Counted from the stretch's first letter, positions 1-7,331 are shown. The stretch: DNA of 7,593 nucleotides from Bacteroidales bacterium (GCA_017507285.1 JAFWBF010000239.1:1-7593); one strand, 5' to 3'. Notes: generated by a model not told the origin, from the letters alone. Translations and numbers: made by a program.

Positions 1-321
1 GATTTGATTAAATCAGAAGAGAATACAGAACCGGAAAAAGCTCCAAAACCAACGCAAACAACAACAGCTCATACTCAGCCAACTAGCTATGATTTGGGTT
101 GGGCTATATATGAAGGAAAAATGAAAGGTGGTAAACCTCATGGCGTGGGTGGTACACTTAAGATAACTCGTAGATATAGTATTGATTTGAAAGATGGACT
201 TGGTTCTACTCTTGATGTATATCCTGGCGAAACTATCGAAAATACCAAGTTTGATAATGGCCGGTTGCGTGCCGGTGAGTTACATCGCCATGATGGTACT
301 CGTCCGTATTTCAGTATATAA
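1..321 (+). CDS. MORN-like repeat protein, C-terminal part (5' end outside window)
   Basis: The reading frame is open from the first base, so the gene almost certainly begins upstream; a TTG at position 4 is not a convincing start because no signal peptide or conserved N-terminus follows it. The 106 visible residues begin with a hydrophilic Glu/Lys/Pro/Thr/Gln-rich linker (about residues 1-29). A compact C-terminal domain follows, with a MORN-type motif, YEGKMKGGKPHGVGG, at residues 37-51 and a degenerate second one near residues 79-100 (NTKFDNGRLRAGELHRHDG). MORN repeats are short beta-hairpins often used for membrane or protein contacts. From memory, similar tails end larger Bacteroidales proteins, some with kinase-like or FHA-like N-terminal regions, but that part cannot be seen here. 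Only 20 bp separate it from the next gene, which suggests co-transcription. The MORN call is fairly sure; the identity of the full protein is unknown. Confidence 0.75.
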   Translation, partial: DLIKSEENTEPEKAPKPTQTTTAHTQPTSYDLGWAIYEGKMKGGKPHGVGGTLKITRRYSIDLKDGLGSTLDVYPGETIENTKFDNGRLRAGELHRHDGTRPYFSI

Positions 322-341
322 ATAACTAAACCTTCAAACAG

Positions 342-1271
342 ATGATTAGGCGGTATTTTATAGTACTATTTACTATAAGCTTTGCACTAGGAGGTGTAGC
401 TGTTGCACAGACTGATGTGGAACGGCTACATCATCATTTTATACAACGTTTGGTATATGGTTCGGAGAAAGGAGAAATACAAGGCAAACCAATAAAGAAA
501 TTTATGAAGGAGGAGAAAATATCTATCCTCGAAGGTGATTTTAAGCTGTTGGGTGCTTTGTGTAATGATACTTCAGCCATAATGGAGATGACTATTGTGG
601 ATGGCAAGCGCTATGCCATAAGTTTTATTAAGGATAGTGTGAGAAAGGCAGTTATCAGCTATCCGGCATCGTATCAGCTTATACTTGGAACCACTCTTAT
701 GGAGGCAGAGAATTTGTTGTTGGATAATGTTCGACATACAGTGTTGCTACCGGTAGAAGATGGTTCTATTTCGGGCGATATATTGCAACGAATAGGCACT
801 AGTGATATATATCTTTTAAAGGGTTTTCATTATACCTTGCCTGAACTCAATGGCAATCGCTACTACGTAAAAGAGAGCGACTCTGTCTATTCTTTGCTAT
901 ACAGCGAAGATTTGCCTATGGAAACTATGGCAAACCTTGTTACCGGCACAGAGATAGAAAACCAATTGATATTGAATATCACTATGGTGAAGTATGGTTA
1001 TAAGATAGATAGTGCAACTGTTCCTTTAAGGCAATGGATTACCTATTGCTTTTCGGAGGGATGTGTACCTTATTTTGGGGTAATGACTAAAGAGTCGGAA
1101 AAAATGGTGTGTGAGCTTTTGATGATAAACGAAATGCTGGGTTATGCACATGTAATGAAAATGGAGTTTAACCCCCAAATATTGGCCAATCGTGAAGGTA
1201 AAATTAAAGCTCGATTAAATAGTTATATTCCTATTTGGAATTTAAAGTCGTTGATGGATGATAAAAACTAA
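342..1271 (+). CDS. Secreted protein of unknown function (309 aa)
   Basis: The protein starts MIRRYFIVLF and has a typical Sec signal peptide: Arg-Arg, then a hydrophobic core, with likely signal peptidase I cleavage after A22 (GVAVA|QTDVE). There is no lipobox, so the mature protein is probably soluble in the periplasm or secreted. About 287 mature residues follow, with no transmembrane helix, and I see no catalytic motif I can name. It has four mature cysteines, C74, C236, C241 and C257, which could form disulfides. The alternation of charged and aliphatic residues suggests a mixed alpha/beta globular domain. I do not recognise the family, although the start of the mature region (TDVERLHHHFIQRLVYG) looks like a conserved Bacteroidales hypothetical. 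The start is supported by the signal peptide; the upstream 20 bp (A/C-rich) contain no Shine-Dalgarno sequence. It lies in a tight co-directional run and ends 4 bp before the next gene's start. Confidence 0.85.
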   Translation: MIRRYFIVLFTISFALGGVAVAQTDVERLHHHFIQRLVYGSEKGEIQGKPIKKFMKEEKISILEGDFKLLGALCNDTSAIMEMTIVDGKRYAISFIKDSVRKAVISYPASYQLILGTTLMEAENLLLDNVRHTVLLPVEDGSISGDILQRIGTSDIYLLKGFHYTLPELNGNRYYVKESDSVYSLLYSEDLPMETMANLVTGTEIENQLILNITMVKYGYKIDSATVPLRQWITYCFSEGCVPYFGVMTKESEKMVCELLMINEMLGYAHVMKMEFNPQILANREGKIKARLNSYIPIWNLKSLMDDKN

Positions 1272-1275
1272 TGAT

Positions 1276-2253
1276 ATGATTAAGAAATTTACAATTACGC
1301 TTTTAGCGTTGATTATAGGACTGGCTACGATGGCTCAGCAAGAATCTGTAAGTAAGCAAATAAATCAGATAAAGCGAAATCCATTGTACATCTATTCCGA
1401 AGCTACTATGGCTACAGAGGAAGAAGCACGCGAAGTAGCTTGTGAAATGCTTTTGAAACAAGTAAAGGAGTATGCTGAATCAAAAAAATATCTTGTAAAG
1501 GCTGATAATATCTTGATAAAGGACATTAAAACAAAAAGTGAGTCGCTTATGATGCGACGTGGTACTATGTATCGTGTGTTTTTGTATGTTAGCAAGATAG
1601 ATATTGAACCTGTAAATAATGTTACAAACATTAATAGCTCTACCGGCACTACGATAAGTACCAATAATGTGGTGACAAAAGTAACGAACGCTAAACCTAC
1701 TGTTGAACAAAAACAGAAAGAGCCGGAGACTGTAAAGAAAAAAGAGAATGTTGTTTCGAAAAAGAAAAAAGAGGATTATGTTTCGAAAACTAAGAAAGTA
1801 GAGCCTACTGTGAAACCGGAACCAACAGCGGTAAAATCGGAACCGGTTGTAGTAAAATCGGAATCGGCTACAGTAAAATCGGAACCGGTGGTAGCTAATG
1901 AGAAAAAGGAAATCAATACTACAAAAGAGATCGAAACTATGAATATCCATTCGGGAAATCTTCCTAAATGGCAGCAACAAGCAATAGAGTCTTTACTTAC
2001 TTGTACTAATGTGTCGGAAATTATTAATAAACTGAATCGATTGAAATCGGAATATAAGATAAGTGGATATGGAACAGCAGACAAATGTCGTTCGGTAGCC
2101 AACTCTTATTGGATTATTTTTGATTCCGATGGAAGACTTATTACTATATTAGGAATGGGAGAAACAGAAAGACTTGATTATAGTTCGGAGCAAACATCTT
2201 CGTTAGAAAAATATAGAGGAATGAATGCATTATGGTTTAATTTTGCAAAATAA
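1276..2253 (+). CDS. Secreted LPP20/FlgT-like domain protein with repetitive K/E/P linker (325 aa)
   Basis: I place the start at the ATG at 1276 because the protein then begins MIKKFTITLL with a clean signal peptide (cleavage after A20, ATMA|QQ). The in-frame ATG at 1258 would add six polar residues and overlap the previous gene. Residues 27-112 contain IYSEATMATEEEAREVACEM and end in MYRVFLYVSKIDI; this layout of an Ala-rich helix followed by a beta strand resembles LPP20/FlgT-N-type envelope domains, a family call made by eye. Residues 114-225 are a low-complexity Lys/Glu/Pro/Val/Thr linker, including four seven-residue repeats (179-206). A second globular domain, residues 226-325, starts LPKWQQQAIESLLTC and is unknown to me. 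The linker could span the periplasm or peptidoglycan. No enzymatic motif is visible. The gene lies 4 bp after the previous one and 10 bp before the next, so probably in the same operon. Confidence 0.85.
   Translation: MIKKFTITLLALIIGLATMAQQESVSKQINQIKRNPLYIYSEATMATEEEAREVACEMLLKQVKEYAESKKYLVKADNILIKDIKTKSESLMMRRGTMYRVFLYVSKIDIEPVNNVTNINSSTGTTISTNNVVTKVTNAKPTVEQKQKEPETVKKKENVVSKKKKEDYVSKTKKVEPTVKPEPTAVKSEPVVVKSESATVKSEPVVANEKKEINTTKEIETMNIHSGNLPKWQQQAIESLLTCTNVSEIINKLNRLKSEYKISGYGTADKCRSVANSYWIIFDSDGRLITILGMGETERLDYSSEQTSSLEKYRGMNALWFNFAK
1810..1893 (+). repeat. Four tandem 21-bp units encoding a V-K-x-E-x-x-x heptad
   Basis: The units are 1810-1830, 1831-1851, 1852-1872 and 1873-1893, all in frame. 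The last three share gtaaaatcgga and differ at only a few bases; the first is more diverged. They encode VKPEPTA, VKSEPVV, VKSESAT and VKSEPVV. Because the unit is a multiple of three, copy-number change would lengthen or shorten the linker without breaking the frame. A partial related unit (VEPT) lies just upstream. Confidence 0.9.
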
Positions 2254-2263
2254 TAGATATAAG

Positions 2264-3226
2264 ATGAAAAAGATATTATTGTTAGTTTTAGCTATTGTAT
2301 TTGGATACGTGGCAAATGCACAAGATGTGGTGTATTTTGAGTTTTCTGATGGTATAGAAGGAAACCTTAAAAGTGTGATGGAACGAAACACATCTAATTT
2401 ACTTACAGCTATCAATCGTGCCGAAAGCACTAATAGTGATATAAATTATACGGGTATAAGCATTGACAATCTTGCTTCGCAAAGTATAGGAATGATGTGG
2501 AATAATGTTCGTTTTAGAGTATTGGACGAAGATATCGTAGAACATTGTTTGAGCATCAAGTCGAGTTCGGGAAAGGTTATAGGTTATCAAGTGCGTAATA
2601 TTGCAGTTGAAATGAAACCGCGTGATACTACTTATATTGGAGACCTAAACCAAGAAGTTTGTATCAATTTTGATAGAAATGGTCGTATAAGCGATTTTAA
2701 TATCACTATGGGTTTGCAACAATATGTAAAACTTATAAAGGAAGGTGAACGTTTGGATGATTTGGATCGTCGTATGCAAATTTTGCACTGGGTAGAACAG
2801 TTCCGTAATGCTTATATAACTAAGGATATAAACTTTATGGAAAATGTGTTTAGCGATGATGCTCTTATCGTTACCGGTAAAGTGGTGAAACGTCAAAAAA
2901 CAGATATGAAACCTATAAGTGTGGAATATACTACGCAAGGCAAACAGCAGTATTTAAATGGTTTGCGTAATGTATTTAAAAAGAATGCTTATATAAACGT
3001 TAACTTTGATGAGATTAAGATAGTTCGTCATGGTGCCAAGCCGAACTATTATGGAGTTACCCTTAAGCAAGGTTGGAATACCAAGAGTTATAGCGATGAA
3101 GGTATCGTGTTTATAGTATGGGATTTTACTGATGAGTTTAATCCAAAAATAATGGTGCGTACTTGGCAGCCAATGCAAGTTGATGACAAAGATATATTTA
3201 CACTTGGCAATTTTAAGTTGAACTAA
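2264..3226 (+). CDS. Secreted protein with C-terminal NTF2/SnoaL-like domain (320 aa)
   Basis: The ATG at 2264 is chosen because it begins MKKILLLVLAIVFGYVANAQ, a standard signal peptide cleaved after A19. An in-frame upstream ATG at 2225 lies inside the preceding gene and would bury the signal peptide behind 13 polar residues. Residues 20-165 form an N-terminal region I do not recognise, rich in beta-type segments. Residues about 172-305 look like an NTF2/SnoaL-like cone fold: the opening helix ILHWVEQFRNAYITKDINFM, the strand-turn VFSDDALIVTG, and later strands around EGIVFIVWDFTDEFNPKIMV and RTWQP. NTF2-like domains bind small ligands or partners; no catalytic acid or base can be assigned here, so binding is more likely than catalysis (inference). 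No lipobox, so soluble in the periplasm. Gaps of 10 bp upstream and 4 bp downstream place it in the same operon as the PEGA protein that follows. Confidence 0.85.
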   Translation: MKKILLLVLAIVFGYVANAQDVVYFEFSDGIEGNLKSVMERNTSNLLTAINRAESTNSDINYTGISIDNLASQSIGMMWNNVRFRVLDEDIVEHCLSIKSSSGKVIGYQVRNIAVEMKPRDTTYIGDLNQEVCINFDRNGRISDFNITMGLQQYVKLIKEGERLDDLDRRMQILHWVEQFRNAYITKDINFMENVFSDDALIVTGKVVKRQKTDMKPISVEYTTQGKQQYLNGLRNVFKKNAYINVNFDEIKIVRHGAKPNYYGVTLKQGWNTKSYSDEGIVFIVWDFTDEFNPKIMVRTWQPMQVDDKDIFTLGNFKLN

Positions 3227-3230
3227 CGAA

Positions 3231-4565
3231 ATGAAGAAGCATATATTTTTTCTATTAGCAGTAGTATTTTCGACTTCTGTATTTTCACAGCAGTTGAAAG
3301 TGGTAGAGAATTTGTATAAAGACGAGAATTCGAGATACGCTATTGATTATCCCAGGGAGGATTTTAATAAGACTCTTTGTGGGTTGATACTTATAGAATT
3401 GGATATGCCGGAAGCAACATTTGAAGGTGATGTTGTATATTCTGAATATCAAAATGGTGTGTGGTGGATATATATGTTGGATGGTGCAAACTGGCTTACG
3501 GTTAAAGCTAATGAATATGTACCTTTGCGTCTCGAATTTAGTCCTATAAAGATAGAGAGTGCTGCTACTTATTTTATGAAGATAGAAAAGGTGCAAAACG
3601 AATCATTACCATTGGTAAGACAATATTTGGTTATACGTACTGAACCATCGGATGCTAAAATATATGTCGATGGTGAATATGTAGGGCAGGGCGAAGTAGC
3701 ACCATTTTTGCCGGTTCATAAAGAACATCACTATAAGGTGGAAGCTCCGCTGTATCATTCGGAAGAAGGAATAGTTAGAATGACAGCCGACAATACAACT
3801 GAGTTGGAAGTAAAGTTGGAGCCAATGGATTTGGGGTATTTGGTAAGTATACGAACCGACCAGCTTGGCGATAGTTTGTATGTTGACGATAATTTTGTGG
3901 GTGTTTCGCCGCAAGAGTTGTATTTCGAACTAGGTTCATATCAGATGGAGGCTAAGCGAGGTATGGCCATAATGGAGAGGACTTTGAAAATAACGGAGAA
4001 TTTACGAAAAGATGAGACTTTAGATGTTCTTATAGAAATAAAAGAATATGATTTTGTTGACTTGGGATTGAGCGTTAAATGGGCTACATGTAATGTTGGT
4101 GCTTCTGTACCTGAAGAATATGGCCATTGTTATACGTGGGGCGAAACGATGTTCAAAGATGAATATGTTTTGGACAATTGTACTACCTGTCGTGATACTA
4201 TAAATGAGATAAGCGGTAGTGCTACCTATGATGTTGCAAGGGTTAATTGTGGCAAAAAATGGAGAATCCCAACAAAGGATGAGATGGCCGAACTGAAGGA
4301 TAGATGCCAATGGACATGGACTGAAAAGAATGGGGTGAAAGGTTATGAGATAACCGGACCTAATGGAAACACTATTTTTATGCCGGCAGCCGGAAATTAT
4401 ATGGGATCAACGAGGTACAATGCCGGTATAGGTGGTTTGTATTGGACTGCAACATCGCCCACTACCGAAAGAGGAAATGCTTATTATTTGCATTTCGATG
4501 TTGATAGAAATATAATTTCAGCCGATAGATATTATGGACTTGCAATACGTCCGGTGATAGATTAA
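3231..4565 (+). CDS. Exported PEGA-domain protein with C-terminal FSMP (TIGR02145-like) domain (444 aa)
   Basis: The signal peptide is residues 1-19 (SVFS|QQLKVV), with no lipobox. Residues 20-120 are an N-terminal domain shared with the next PEGA gene and the truncated last gene; it has C50, a FEGDVVY motif (64-70) and VWWIYM (77-82). Residues 132-198 are a PEGA domain (YLVIRTEPSDAKIYVDGEYVG), and 203-270 a second, more divergent one (GDSLYVDDNFVGVSP). Residues 273-442 are an FSMP domain: VDLGLSVKWATCNVG, YTWGE, WRIPTKDEMAEL, WTWTEKNGV, GNTIFMPAAG, YWTAT and a closing LAIRPV. PEGA domains are beta-rich modules found in surface and envelope proteins; FSMP domains are abundant in Bacteroidetes and Fibrobacteres secreted proteins, with no settled function. 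The protein is probably periplasmic or secreted. Its FSMP part carries extra cysteines, including a CTTC motif (317-320), absent from the lipoprotein copy downstream. The start lies 4 bp after the previous stop. Confidence 0.93.
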   Translation: MKKHIFFLLAVVFSTSVFSQQLKVVENLYKDENSRYAIDYPREDFNKTLCGLILIELDMPEATFEGDVVYSEYQNGVWWIYMLDGANWLTVKANEYVPLRLEFSPIKIESAATYFMKIEKVQNESLPLVRQYLVIRTEPSDAKIYVDGEYVGQGEVAPFLPVHKEHHYKVEAPLYHSEEGIVRMTADNTTELEVKLEPMDLGYLVSIRTDQLGDSLYVDDNFVGVSPQELYFELGSYQMEAKRGMAIMERTLKITENLRKDETLDVLIEIKEYDFVDLGLSVKWATCNVGASVPEEYGHCYTWGETMFKDEYVLDNCTTCRDTINEISGSATYDVARVNCGKKWRIPTKDEMAELKDRCQWTWTEKNGVKGYEITGPNGNTIFMPAAGNYMGSTRYNAGIGGLYWTATSPTTERGNAYYLHFDVDRNIISADRYYGLAIRPVID

Positions 4566-4632
4566 GGTATTTGAAACTAATAAAGGAAGAAATAATATTT
4601 TGTAACATATTAAATATTTCAATAGCAACTAA
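4566..4632 (+). promoter_or_regulatory. 67-bp AT-rich intergenic gap with a weak, imperfect Bacteroides-type promoter
   Basis: This is the largest gap before the terminator at 7332. It holds a TTTG at 4570-4573 and, about 21 bases later, ATATTTTG at 4595-4602. The Bacteroides sigma-ABfr consensus is TTTG, 19-21 bases, then TAnnTTTG. Here the TA of the -7 element is displaced by one base, so the match is poor and could be chance in AT-rich DNA. No terminator hairpin is visible, so read-through from upstream is expected either way. Confidence 0.2.
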
Positions 4633-6630
4633 ATGAAACGATTTGTATTATTGACTTTGCTGTTAGTGGTTTGTGGTACCACATTTTCTCAGCAACTACG
4701 TGTGGTTAAGGAATTGTATAAAGATGAAAACAATACTCTTGCTGTTAAGTATCCTATGAAGGATGCTAGTGGCAATAATTGTGGTCTTATACTTGTAGGA
4801 CTAGTTATGCCCGATGCAAAATTTGAAGGAAACATAGTGTATAAGGAATACAAGCAAGGGGAATGGTGGATTTATATGCCTAAAGGTTCCACATCTTTTA
4901 CTGTAAATGATGTGTTGCGTTGCAGTTTCTCTCCTATAGAGAGCAATGCTACTTATTTGATGACGATAGTTCGTGAAAATAAAGACGCAGTTAAAAATTA
5001 CTTGGTTATCAAAACCAATAATTCTAGTTCAAAGATATTTGTTGACAATGAATATATGGGAAAAGGGGAGTGTAGCAGTTTTTTGGATGTGTCTAAAAAA
5101 TATACATATCGTATAGAAACTCCTTTGCACCATACCGAAGAGGGAGTGCTTGAATTGTCGGAAGATAAAACAACAGAACTAAACATCACTCTAAGACCTG
5201 CTTATGGTTATCTACAAATAAATACATTTCCTGAACAGGGTGCAACTATAGAGATAAATGGAGAGGAATGTGCAGAGGTTACTCCGTTTACAACAAAGGC
5301 TTTTGCAAGTGGCGTTTATAAAATACAAGCATTTAAGCAAATGTACAAACCGGTGATGGTAGAAGCAGTGGTAGAAGATGGAAAAACAACACAAGTTGAT
5401 ATAAGTTTGGTTTCCAATTATGGTAATGTTTTGATAGTGTTGGCTGATGGAGATGCCATGTTGTATGTGGATGATAAATATATATCGCAGGGTACTTGGC
5501 AGGGGTCTCTTACTGCCGGAGAGCACATTATAGAGGCACGAAAAGATAACTATTATACATTTTCTAAAAAACTAAATGTGATAGAGGGACAAACCGAAAA
5601 AGTGTCGATCCCTCCTTTGCAATACAAATCCGGAAAATTAAATGTAAATTCCAATCCTATTGGAGCTGACATAAAAATAGATGGGAAAGATTACGGCAGA
5701 ACTCCTAAGGTGGTACAAAATATAATAACGGGAACACATTCGATTAGTATTTCCAAAGCCGGATACGCTACCTATACCGCCAATGTGGAAGTGGAAGAAG
5801 ACAAGATGGCAGAAGTTAGCTGCACACTTGTTAAAGGAGTGGATAAAACTACTCAACCTGCATTGGCCAATATAACTACAGGCCAACAAGGCGATTCTGT
5901 ATACATAAATAAAAAATACGTAGGTAAATCGCCAATAAACAAGTATTCTCTTAAAGCAGGGAAATATACCATTGAAGCCAGACGCAATGGCGCAAAGGTT
6001 TCGAGGGACATAAATGTAAATGCAAACAACGGTCAGACGATGAATGTTGTTCTTGAATTTCCAAAACAAGCTGTTGCTAGTAGCAATACTGATTCGCAAA
6101 AAGAAGATGACGAACAATCTAAAGCAGATAATTATAGAATAAAAAATCGTTTCTTCTTTACGGGCGACTATGTGTATTCCTTAACCCAACATACAGCATA
6201 CGGCCTTACTATAGGTAAGGTATACAATGGGTCGTTGGGATGGTATGTTTCGGTTGCAAGTAATCTTGTTGATGGCTTTTCGGTAACGAGAGAATTGAAA
6301 ACCGATCATATTTACGATCATTATTATACCGGCGAAACAATGGTGATGAGACATTCGGCAACGTTGGGTGTCCTTCTAGGTGGCCGACATTTTTATTGGA
6401 AATTGGGCGGTGGTTATGGAATGCGTAACATGATGTGGTATACATCAGATGGAAAATGGTATAATGTGATAGAAGATAGCTATGAAGGAATAGAAATTAC
6501 AACCGGTTTTCAGTTGATGCTTTGGCGTTTTGTAATATCGGCCGATGTGTTGGTTCCGATAGATAAGTTTGATATACAAGGAGGTCCTTTCTATTGGGAA
6601 GCACGTGCCGGTGTAGGTTTTAATTTTTAA
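4633..6630 (+). CDS. Multi-PEGA protein with C-terminal outer-membrane beta-barrel-like domain (665 aa)
   Basis: The signal peptide is residues 1-19 (TTFS|QQLRVV). Residues 20-113 are the N-terminal domain shared with the gene before and the gene at 7390, again with C50, FEGNIVY and EWWIYM. Five PEGA-type units follow: 122-188, 191-260, 263-328, 332-400 (the most canonical, NPIGADIKIDGKDYGRTP then KAGYATY) and 409-475. A polar acidic linker (about 476-500, QKEDDEQSKADN) leads into residues 501-665. That last part consists of alternating aromatic/hydrophobic strands (FYWKLGGGYGM, FQLMLWRFVISADVLV, FYWEARAGVGFNF), has about eight strands by eye, and ends in Phe, as outer-membrane barrels usually do for BAM recognition. 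The likely arrangement is a small barrel in the outer membrane with a periplasmic PEGA stalk; the barrel is inferred from pattern, not homology. It follows the PEGA-FSMP gene by 67 bp and precedes the lipoprotein by 15 bp. Confidence 0.93.
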   Translation: MKRFVLLTLLLVVCGTTFSQQLRVVKELYKDENNTLAVKYPMKDASGNNCGLILVGLVMPDAKFEGNIVYKEYKQGEWWIYMPKGSTSFTVNDVLRCSFSPIESNATYLMTIVRENKDAVKNYLVIKTNNSSSKIFVDNEYMGKGECSSFLDVSKKYTYRIETPLHHTEEGVLELSEDKTTELNITLRPAYGYLQINTFPEQGATIEINGEECAEVTPFTTKAFASGVYKIQAFKQMYKPVMVEAVVEDGKTTQVDISLVSNYGNVLIVLADGDAMLYVDDKYISQGTWQGSLTAGEHIIEARKDNYYTFSKKLNVIEGQTEKVSIPPLQYKSGKLNVNSNPIGADIKIDGKDYGRTPKVVQNIITGTHSISISKAGYATYTANVEVEEDKMAEVSCTLVKGVDKTTQPALANITTGQQGDSVYINKKYVGKSPINKYSLKAGKYTIEARRNGAKVSRDINVNANNGQTMNVVLEFPKQAVASSNTDSQKEDDEQSKADNYRIKNRFFFTGDYVYSLTQHTAYGLTIGKVYNGSLGWYVSVASNLVDGFSVTRELKTDHIYDHYYTGETMVMRHSATLGVLLGGRHFYWKLGGGYGMRNMMWYTSDGKWYNVIEDSYEGIEITTGFQLMLWRFVISADVLVPIDKFDIQGGPFYWEARAGVGFNF

Positions 6631-6645
6631 TATCTTAATATAGTG

Positions 6646-7293
6646 ATGAATATGAAAGTAAAAAATATAACTAAACTTTTTCAGGTGGTTTTGTTGCTCG
6701 TGGCTACCTCGTGTGTGAAAGAGGATTTGGAAGTGCCACAAGGCAGAATAGAAAGTGGTAGAATTTGGGATCATGGTTATGTCGATCTTGGCCTTAGTGT
6801 GAAATGGGCTACTTGCAATATAGGTGCCGCCAAGCCCGAAGAATACGGCGACTATTATGCTTGGGGCGAAGTTGATAATAAGACAAATTATACGTCGACA
6901 AATAGCAAAACCTATCGTAAGAATATTGGCAATGATATAAGTGGAAATATCAACTATGATGCTGCAGCAGTTAAGTGGAGTTCGTCATGGAGGTTGCCAA
7001 CACAGGCCGAGATGGAAGAATTGATAAACGGTTGTACATGGACTTGGACAGAGGTGAATGGAGTGTATGGCCGTATGGGTCTAGGGCCAAATGGCAATAG
7101 TATATTTTTCCCTGCAGCAGGGTATTGTGAATCAATGGCATTGTATGGCGAAGGTGAATATGGTTATTATTGGTGTTCAACTGCTGCCAATACCGAGAAT
7201 AGCCATATTATGTTTTTTGATGCCGGACGAAACTATACCGATTGGCTTTACAGATACCGTGGAGCAAGCATACGACCGGTTTCGAATTACTAG
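6646..7293 (+). CDS. FSMP (TIGR02145-like) domain lipoprotein, probably surface-exposed (215 aa)
   Basis: The type II signal peptide ends LLLVATS|C, giving lipidated C23. The ATG at 6646 is chosen; a GTG at 6643 and an ATG at 6652 are in frame and would change only the first few residues. After the cysteine comes VKED, matching the K-(D/E)-(D/E) type of lipoprotein export signal known in Bacteroidetes, so display on the outer face of the outer membrane is likely (inference). Residues about 45-212 are a single FSMP domain: YVDLGLSVKWATCNIG, YYAWGE, WRLPTQAEMEEL, CTWTWTEVNGV, GNSIFFPAAGY, YYWCST and a closing ASIRPV. It is collinear with the FSMP domain of the protein at 3231-4565, but with four cysteines (C57, C130, C161, C177) in a different pattern. 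The gene is 15 bp after the barrel gene and just before a terminator, so it is probably the last of the transcript. Confidence 0.93.
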   Translation: MNMKVKNITKLFQVVLLLVATSCVKEDLEVPQGRIESGRIWDHGYVDLGLSVKWATCNIGAAKPEEYGDYYAWGEVDNKTNYTSTNSKTYRKNIGNDISGNINYDAAAVKWSSSWRLPTQAEMEELINGCTWTWTEVNGVYGRMGLGPNGNSIFFPAAGYCESMALYGEGEYGYYWCSTAANTENSHIMFFDAGRNYTDWLYRYRGASIRPVSNY

Positions 7294-7331
7294 TTCGTAG
7301 ATTGAGAAATAATTTTATTGTCGTTTGTCAT

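Noticed and set aside
1258..1275. Upstream ATG at 1258 as the start of the LPP20-like gene
   Set aside because: It would overlap the preceding gene and put six polar residues (MIKTND) before a complete signal peptide that starts at the ATG at 1276.
1480..1980. Minus-strand open frame of 166 codons
   Set aside because: It lies wholly antisense to the LPP20-like gene, its product is Phe/Arg/Tyr-rich with no domain, and the length comes from the Lys/Glu-rich coding sequence on the other strand.
2225..2263. Upstream ATG at 2225 as the start of the NTF2-like gene
   Set aside because: It lies inside the preceding gene, and the MKKILLLVLA signal peptide begins at 2264.
5638..6117. Minus-strand open frame of 159 codons
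   Set aside because: Antisense to the fourth and fifth PEGA units, with no signal peptide, motif or sensible composition; a by-product of AT-rich codon use.
7180..7281. C-terminal end of the FSMP lipoprotein (YYWCST to IRPV) as the variable region of a diversity-generating retroelement target
   Set aside because: The layout recalls C-type-lectin-like target proteins, but there is no reverse transcriptase gene, no second near-identical template repeat and no accessory gene in the window; the other FSMP copy is diverged throughout, not only at adenines.
7091..7300. Plus-strand 69-codon frame overlapping the end of the FSMP lipoprotein gene
   Set aside because: It is out of frame within a well-supported domain; no recognisable start region or product.
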